Assembly: GCF_000585495.1 (NCBI RefSeq)
Contig: NZ_CP007264.1
Coordinates: 992,001 to 1,056,000, forward strand
Source of the DNA: Thermococcus nautili
GTDB taxonomy: Archaea; Methanobacteriota_B; Thermococci; Thermococcales; Thermococcaceae
Reading direction: 5' to 3'
Length of the DNA stretch: 64,000 bases
Shown here: positions 60,126 through 64,000 of the stretch, one piece after another
Position numbering within the stretch: the first letter of the stretch is position 1
Layout of the letters: every line of letters begins with the position of its first letter
Notes under the pieces: model-generated
Told to the model about the DNA's origin: nothing
What the model saw: the letters and a program-made list of their open reading frames with translations, nothing else
Database searches by the model: none
Translations under genes and position numbers: made by a program

Positions 60126-61405
60126 TTGAGGCCGTTGAGAGGCTCGTGAAGCTACTTGAACGCGAAAACGTCGAGTGGGAGGTATTCTACCAGTTCGGGC
60201 GCTCGGGCTCGTTCAGAATCGAGAGGGAAACCCTTGAGCGCTCCCAGAGGAAGTTCTACTCCGGAATAGGTCTCAGGGTTGGTTTAAAGGGTAGGCTCGG
60301 CTTTTCCTATATAACGGGCCTCCACCCAAGCGAGGAGGAGCTTAAGAAGCTGGTGGAGAGGGCGGTAAAGCTGGCGAAGATAAGCGAGGTTCCCTTCAGG
60401 GGCTTTCCGGCCAGTGGAAGGGTGAACCGCGTCAAGGGAATCTACGACGGGGAGATAGACGAGATTCCCTTCGAGGAGGCTCATAAGCTCGCCCTCGAAT
60501 ACGCTGAGCTGATGCGGGAGAAGAAAGGTAAGGAGACGCTCTCGGGTTCGCTCTCTCTCGCTGTCGGGACGAGCGGGGTCGTCAACTCCAACGGAATCGA
60601 GCTTGAAGAGCGCTCCACCTACATGGGAGTTTCGGCCTACGCGGTGCTCAGCGAGCCTCCGGGGACAGGCTCCTACAGGCAGAGCTTCACCTCCCTCCAG
60701 CCGGTTGAGGAGCTTGAGCGCGCTGTTGAGAAAGCCATTGACGAGGCGAGGCTGAGCGCGAGGGCGAGGAAGCTCGAACCCTACTCGGGGGAACTCGTTC
60801 TGGAGTCCAACGCTCTGGCTTCAATCATGGAGGTCTTCCTGAGCAACCTCTACGGCGATGAAGTGTATCACGGCAGGAGCAGGTTCTCGAAGCCCGGCGA
60901 CGAGGTAGGTTCCTTCACGCTCGTGGACGACTCGACCCTTCCGGAACTGCCGGGGAGCTACTCCTTCGACGGGGAAGGAAGTCCGGGCCAGAGAACTGTT
61001 CTCGTCGGGGACGGAATAGTTAGAAACTTCCTCCTCGACCACACCTATGCCTCTTTCCTCGGCATGGAGAGCACGGGGAACGCGCTGAGAACCTTCAGGA
61101 GCGTCCCGTACATCGGAACGAGCAACCTAATCCTCGAGCCCGGGGAGGAGAGCCTTGAGGACTACGAGGGTGTCATCGTTAGAAAGGTCTTCGGTGAGCA
61201 CACGGCCAACCCTGTGAGCGGTGACTTCTCGCTGACGGTCGAGCTCGGCTACGTGGTTGAGAACGGTGAGCTGAAACCGTTCAAGGACAACATGCTCGTC
61301 GGCAACGTCTTCGAGCTCCTTAGAACGCTGAAACCCGGAAAAGAGATTGAGAGAATTTCGAGTTTTCTTTCACCGAGGGCAATCGTCGAGGGGAGGCTCG
61401 TTTGA
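60122..61405 (+). CDS. tldE: TldE/PmbA partner of TldD
   Basis: A 427-residue protein of the same fold as TldD, but without the HExxxH site, which is the usual state for TldE/PmbA. Conserved parts include GIGLRVGLKGRLGFSYITGL and GNALRTFRSVPYIGTSNLIL. The ATGA overlap shows coupled translation. Confidence 0.92.
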   Translation: MIEAVERLVKLLERENVEWEVFYQFGRSGSFRIERETLERSQRKFYSGIGLRVGLKGRLGFSYITGLHPSEEELKKLVERAVKLAKISEVPFRGFPASGRVNRVKGIYDGEIDEIPFEEAHKLALEYAELMREKKGKETLSGSLSLAVGTSGVVNSNGIELEERSTYMGVSAYAVLSEPPGTGSYRQSFTSLQPVEELERAVEKAIDEARLSARARKLEPYSGELVLESNALASIMEVFLSNLYGDEVYHGRSRFSKPGDEVGSFTLVDDSTLPELPGSYSFDGEGSPGQRTVLVGDGIVRNFLLDHTYASFLGMESTGNALRTFRSVPYIGTSNLILEPGEESLEDYEGVIVRKVFGEHTANPVSGDFSLTVELGYVVENGELKPFKDNMLVGNVFELLRTLKPGKEIERISSFLSPRAIVEGRLV

Positions 61406-61451
61406 CAACGTTTTTATATTTTCTCGCTTAACCCTATTTAGGGGATGCCCC

Positions 61452-62090
61452 ATGACCAGCGATGAGCTTGATGAGATTCTATCCCTTCTCAAACCCGGTG
61501 AGACAGTGCTCGTTGAGTACACTCAGGATTCTCCCTCTGAGCTCCTCCTGTGGTTGCTCGTGGGGTGGGCAAAGGCAAACGACAGGGCGATTCTCATTGA
61601 TGACGTCCTCGACACTTTTCCAGAGGTGCTTGCCAGACTCGAAGTTCTCGGCTTCGACGTCTCTGGCTTTGAAGAACTGCCCGTAGTCAAAATCGGCGGT
61701 TCAAGGAACGTTGGAAACGTAATAGGGACAATAGACGTTGACAGGCATTCAATCGACTTCCGCTACTACGAGAGGATATACTCCAAGGCCACCGATGGCG
61801 TCATGGTGAACCCCGTCCTTGGGTTCCACAAGCTCTTTCTGGTTCTTACGGACCGGGAGCTCCTGAGGTTAATCCGCAACGTTGCAGGCTTCGTTGGGAA
61901 GAAGGACAGGATAGCCCTGTACCTCGTCAATTCCGACGTCATAGCTTCAAAGCCCGGTGGCTTCGGAGCCCTCTTCAGGGAAATCGCAACGACAGTCTTG
62001 GCACTTTACCCAACGGAAAGGGGCTATGTTCTCGGCGTTGTAAAAACATCGAGAAGAGAACTTCTCGGGAAGGAGGTCGTAATCCTCTAA
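61452..62090 (+). CDS. DUF257 family protein
   Basis: A 212-residue cytosolic protein that fits DUF257, a family found in Thermococcales. It looks like a RecA/KaiC-like alpha/beta core without the P-loop (VLVEYTQDSPSELLLWLLVG, ILIDDVLDTFPEVLARL). ATG 61452 is taken because the longer frame reads back into tldE. TATA-like TTTTTATATTT lies near 61411. Its 3' end meets a convergent gene with a four-base overlap. Confidence 0.8.
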   Translation: MTSDELDEILSLLKPGETVLVEYTQDSPSELLLWLLVGWAKANDRAILIDDVLDTFPEVLARLEVLGFDVSGFEELPVVKIGGSRNVGNVIGTIDVDRHSIDFRYYERIYSKATDGVMVNPVLGFHKLFLVLTDRELLRLIRNVAGFVGKKDRIALYLVNSDVIASKPGGFGALFREIATTVLALYPTERGYVLGVVKTSRRELLGKEVVIL

Positions 62091-62659
62091 ATCTCCTCCA
62101 GCAGTTTCTTCCTCTTTTCTTCGTACTCTTCCTGGCTTATGACGCCCATGTCGTAGAGTTCCTTCAGCTTCTTCAGCCTGTCCATCGGGTCTTCCTTCTT
62201 CTCCTGAACCGGTGCAGTGTGTGAGATTGGGGCCGTTCTCGTGACGAGCTCCTTCGGCTTGTTGAGAACCCATTCCTCGCTGGTGAGGCCCTTTTTGACC
62301 GCTATGCTCACTGGCTCGACCGCTATCGCGTTGAGGGCCTCCTTGATGGCGTTTATCGTCTTCCTGGCCTCCTCCTTGTCCATCCAGCCGAGCTTCAGCG
62401 TTATGCTCTCCTCGCCCTCTATTATGAACTCGGAGCTCATTATGCCGAGCTTGACAGTGACCCTCTCGAGCTTCTGGTAGGGCAACGCCCTGACGTCGTA
62501 CCTCCCGAGAATCTTCTCATCAAGGTAGATAATCCTCCTGTCCGTAACGAGAAGCCACTTGGGCTTTTCAAGGCTCATCTTCTTCTTGACCGAGTAGAGG
62601 ACGCGCTCCCCGGGTTCAATAATCTTCCCGAGGGCCTTCGGAAGTTCGGGCTCTCCCAT
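62087..62659 (-). CDS. PH-like domain protein with SHOCT motif
   Basis: A 190-residue protein. The N-terminal 120 residues resemble a bacterial-type PH domain (GERVLYSVKKKMSLEKPKWLLVTDRRIIY, RVTVKLGIMSSEFIIEGEES). The C-terminus is a SHOCT motif: DRLKKLKELYDMGVISQEEYE. SHOCT sequences promote oligomerisation. ATG 62659 has AGGTG six bases upstream. No specific role can be named. Confidence 0.82.
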   Translation of the reverse strand: MGEPELPKALGKIIEPGERVLYSVKKKMSLEKPKWLLVTDRRIIYLDEKILGRYDVRALPYQKLERVTVKLGIMSSEFIIEGEESITLKLGWMDKEEARKTINAIKEALNAIAVEPVSIAVKKGLTSEEWVLNKPKELVTRTAPISHTAPVQEKKEDPMDRLKKLKELYDMGVISQEEYEEKRKKLLEEI

Positions 62660-62750
62660 GGACAACACCTAACCTAATTTGGCGGTGGAATATATTAACC
62701 TGCCGGAAACCGTTTAAGGAGAAGCCCCCTACGGTTGGGGAGGTGTTGGT

Positions 62751-63533
62751 ATGGACTTCGAGAGGAAACCGCTCATCGGGATGGTTCACCTCAAGCCCCT
62801 CCCCGGCTCGTACCTCTACGACGGCAACCTTGAGACCGTTATTGAGCTCGCCCTGAAGGATGCGAAGACCCTTGAAGAGGCGGGCTTCGACGCGATAATG
62901 ATTGAGAACTTCGGCGACGTTCCGTTCCCAAAGACCGTTGACAAGGTGACGGTTGCTTCCTTCACCGCCGTAGCAAAGGCAGTCAGGGACGAGGTGAGCG
63001 TTCCGGTCGGGATTAACGTCCTCAGGAACGACGGGATATCGGCCTATTCAATAGCCTACGCGATTAAAGCGGACTTCATAAGGGTGAACGTGCTGAGCGG
63101 AGTTGCCTTCACCGACCAGGGAATCATCGAGGGCATCGCCCACGAGCTTGCAAGGCTGAGGAAGCTTCTCCCGAGCGGAATCAAGGTTTTCGCCGATGTG
63201 CACGTCAAGCACGCGGTTCACTTCTTCGACTTTGAAGATGCCATAAGGGACACCGTCGAGCGCGGTCTGGCCGATGCGATAGTGGTGAGCGGAAAGGCAA
63301 CCGGAAAGCCCGTGGATTTAGAAAAGCTCGCCCTCGCGAAGAGAATCTCGCCAGTTCCGGTCGTTGTCGGCTCCGGAACGACCTACGACAACCTGCCGGA
63401 GCTGTGGAGGTATGCGGATGCCTTCATCGTCGGCACGTGGCTCAAGCGCGATGGAAAGGTCGAGAACGAGGTTTCCCTTGAGAGGGCCAGAAAGCTCGTT
63501 GAGCTGGCGGAGAAGTTGAGGAGAAGTTCTTAG
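62751..63533 (+). CDS. BtpA/SgcQ family TIM-barrel protein
   Basis: A 260-residue protein. It has the family blocks LIGMVHLKPLPGSYLY, AGFDAIMIENFGDVPF, SVPVGINVLRNDG and GSGTTYDNLPELWRYADAFIVGTWLKRDG. BtpA is linked to photosystem I in cyanobacteria; archaeal members are of unknown reaction, possibly sugar or nucleoside metabolism. GGGGAGGTG precedes the ATG. Confidence 0.9.
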   Translation: MDFERKPLIGMVHLKPLPGSYLYDGNLETVIELALKDAKTLEEAGFDAIMIENFGDVPFPKTVDKVTVASFTAVAKAVRDEVSVPVGINVLRNDGISAYSIAYAIKADFIRVNVLSGVAFTDQGIIEGIAHELARLRKLLPSGIKVFADVHVKHAVHFFDFEDAIRDTVERGLADAIVVSGKATGKPVDLEKLALAKRISPVPVVVGSGTTYDNLPELWRYADAFIVGTWLKRDGKVENEVSLERARKLVELAEKLRRSS

Positions 63534-63659
63534 CTTTTCCTTCAGAATTCTTCGAATTTTCTTCTCCGAAAGTCTTATTACGATTGGGCGCGTATCTTCT
63601 AGAAGCCCTGTCCCGCTTTTCTCTTCCGCGAGATGGGTTGTTGTTTGGAGGTGCTAAGT

Positions 63660-64000
63660 TTGGGAATCCCGAAGAAACTTGTGGTTGGGTTTTTCCTGCT
63701 CATCTTCCTCGGCGTCGCGGCAATCTTCGGAATGCAGTACTACTACGAAACCGCTTACGACAAGGTTCCGGTCGAGGTCAAGACCGAGACGGTGAGCGGA
63801 GACGTCTTCTACCTCAGCCACGTGCTCGAGCCGGGAAAGTACAAGATAACGGCCGAGAGCGAGGGGACGGTCGAGAAGATAACGATACTCGACGAGAACG
63901 GCAACGTGCTGACCGAGTCCGAGACGGACAGCCTCATCTACGGCTCCAGCGTGCCGTTTCAGGTGCGGGTTGACTACAAGGCGCCCGTTAACGTGGACAG
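63660..64000 (+). CDS. N-terminally anchored extracytoplasmic protein, 5' part (runs off window)
   Basis: The open frame begins at TTG 63660, seven bases after GGAGGT, and continues past the window. It starts LGIPKKLVVGFFLLIFLGVA, a membrane anchor, followed by a beta-rich external region (VEVKTETVSGDVFYLSHVLE). The frame printed from 63584 on the same strand is a shadow. Too little is visible for a family call. Confidence 0.7.
   Translation, partial: MGIPKKLVVGFFLLIFLGVAAIFGMQYYYETAYDKVPVEVKTETVSGDVFYLSHVLEPGKYKITAESEGTVEKITILDENGNVLTESETDSLIYGSSVPFQVRVDYKAPVNVD

Overview
The window reads as a Thermococcales chromosome, most likely a Thermococcus. It has archaeal archaellum genes with type III (preflagellin) signal peptides, an EarA-type regulator, a complete archaeal CheA/B/C/D/R/W/Y set, TATA/BRE promoters with GGTGA-type ribosome sites, GTG and TTG starts, TYW3, a Tfx-type regulator, TldD/TldE, and GC-rich codons ending in G or C. 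These calls come from reading the sequence and from family knowledge; no database search was run.

Region 1 (1-24.8 kb) is a motility and chemotaxis block. On the minus strand it has five archaellins (arlB1 to arlB5), arlC and the start of arlD, with a large secreted CARDB/Ig-type protein divergent from them. Next come a methyltransferase, earA, a membrane-anchored coiled-coil protein, cheW and a sensorless MCP. On the plus strand follows cheR-cheY-cheB-cheA-cheC-cheC-cheD-mcp. The archaellin, earA and cheR promoters each carry three 12-bp direct repeats of an ACCTACAT-like motif, and the mcp promoter has a TACATACATA variant. This suggests one EarA regulon for the whole block. LrgA/LrgB-like genes and a Tfx-type regulator close the region.

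Region 2 (25,114-50,440) is an integrated element of about 25.3 kb in the 3' half of a tRNA-His(GTG) gene. A 47-bp direct repeat bounds it, and an SSV-type integrase is split into int(N) at the right end and int(C) at the left end; the two halves join in frame through the att core. The element carries two further tyrosine recombinases, a GC-rich structured RNA candidate, an AT-rich cluster of small unknown and membrane proteins, a likely replication region (a 34-nt inverted repeat between two convergent TATA boxes) and an MCM helicase with a long N-terminal extension. Beyond these lies a defence-type cargo: type I restriction-modification genes wrapped around an AbiE-like regulator/nucleotidyltransferase pair, then a small metallopeptidase, a transglutaminase-like membrane protein and an EVE-domain protein. 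A VapB/VapC pair whose toxin has an in-frame stop follows. Nine copies of a 22-bp palindrome, GTGTAAGG-N6-CCTTACAC, lie between the element's genes, six of them just upstream of TATA boxes. I read this as an element-wide operator or iteron set, and it is the most novel signal in the window.

Region 3 (50.5-64 kb) is ordinary host chromosome: tRNA-His, TYW3, an MntA/HepT toxin-antitoxin pair, a lipoate-protein ligase, tRNA-Ala(CGC), an M20 peptidase, a PP-loop PAPS-reductase-like protein, a secreted S16 (Lon-type) protease, an ArsR-like regulator with a small membrane protein, TldD/TldE, a DUF257 protein, a PH/SHOCT protein, a BtpA-family protein and the start of a membrane-anchored protein cut by the window end.
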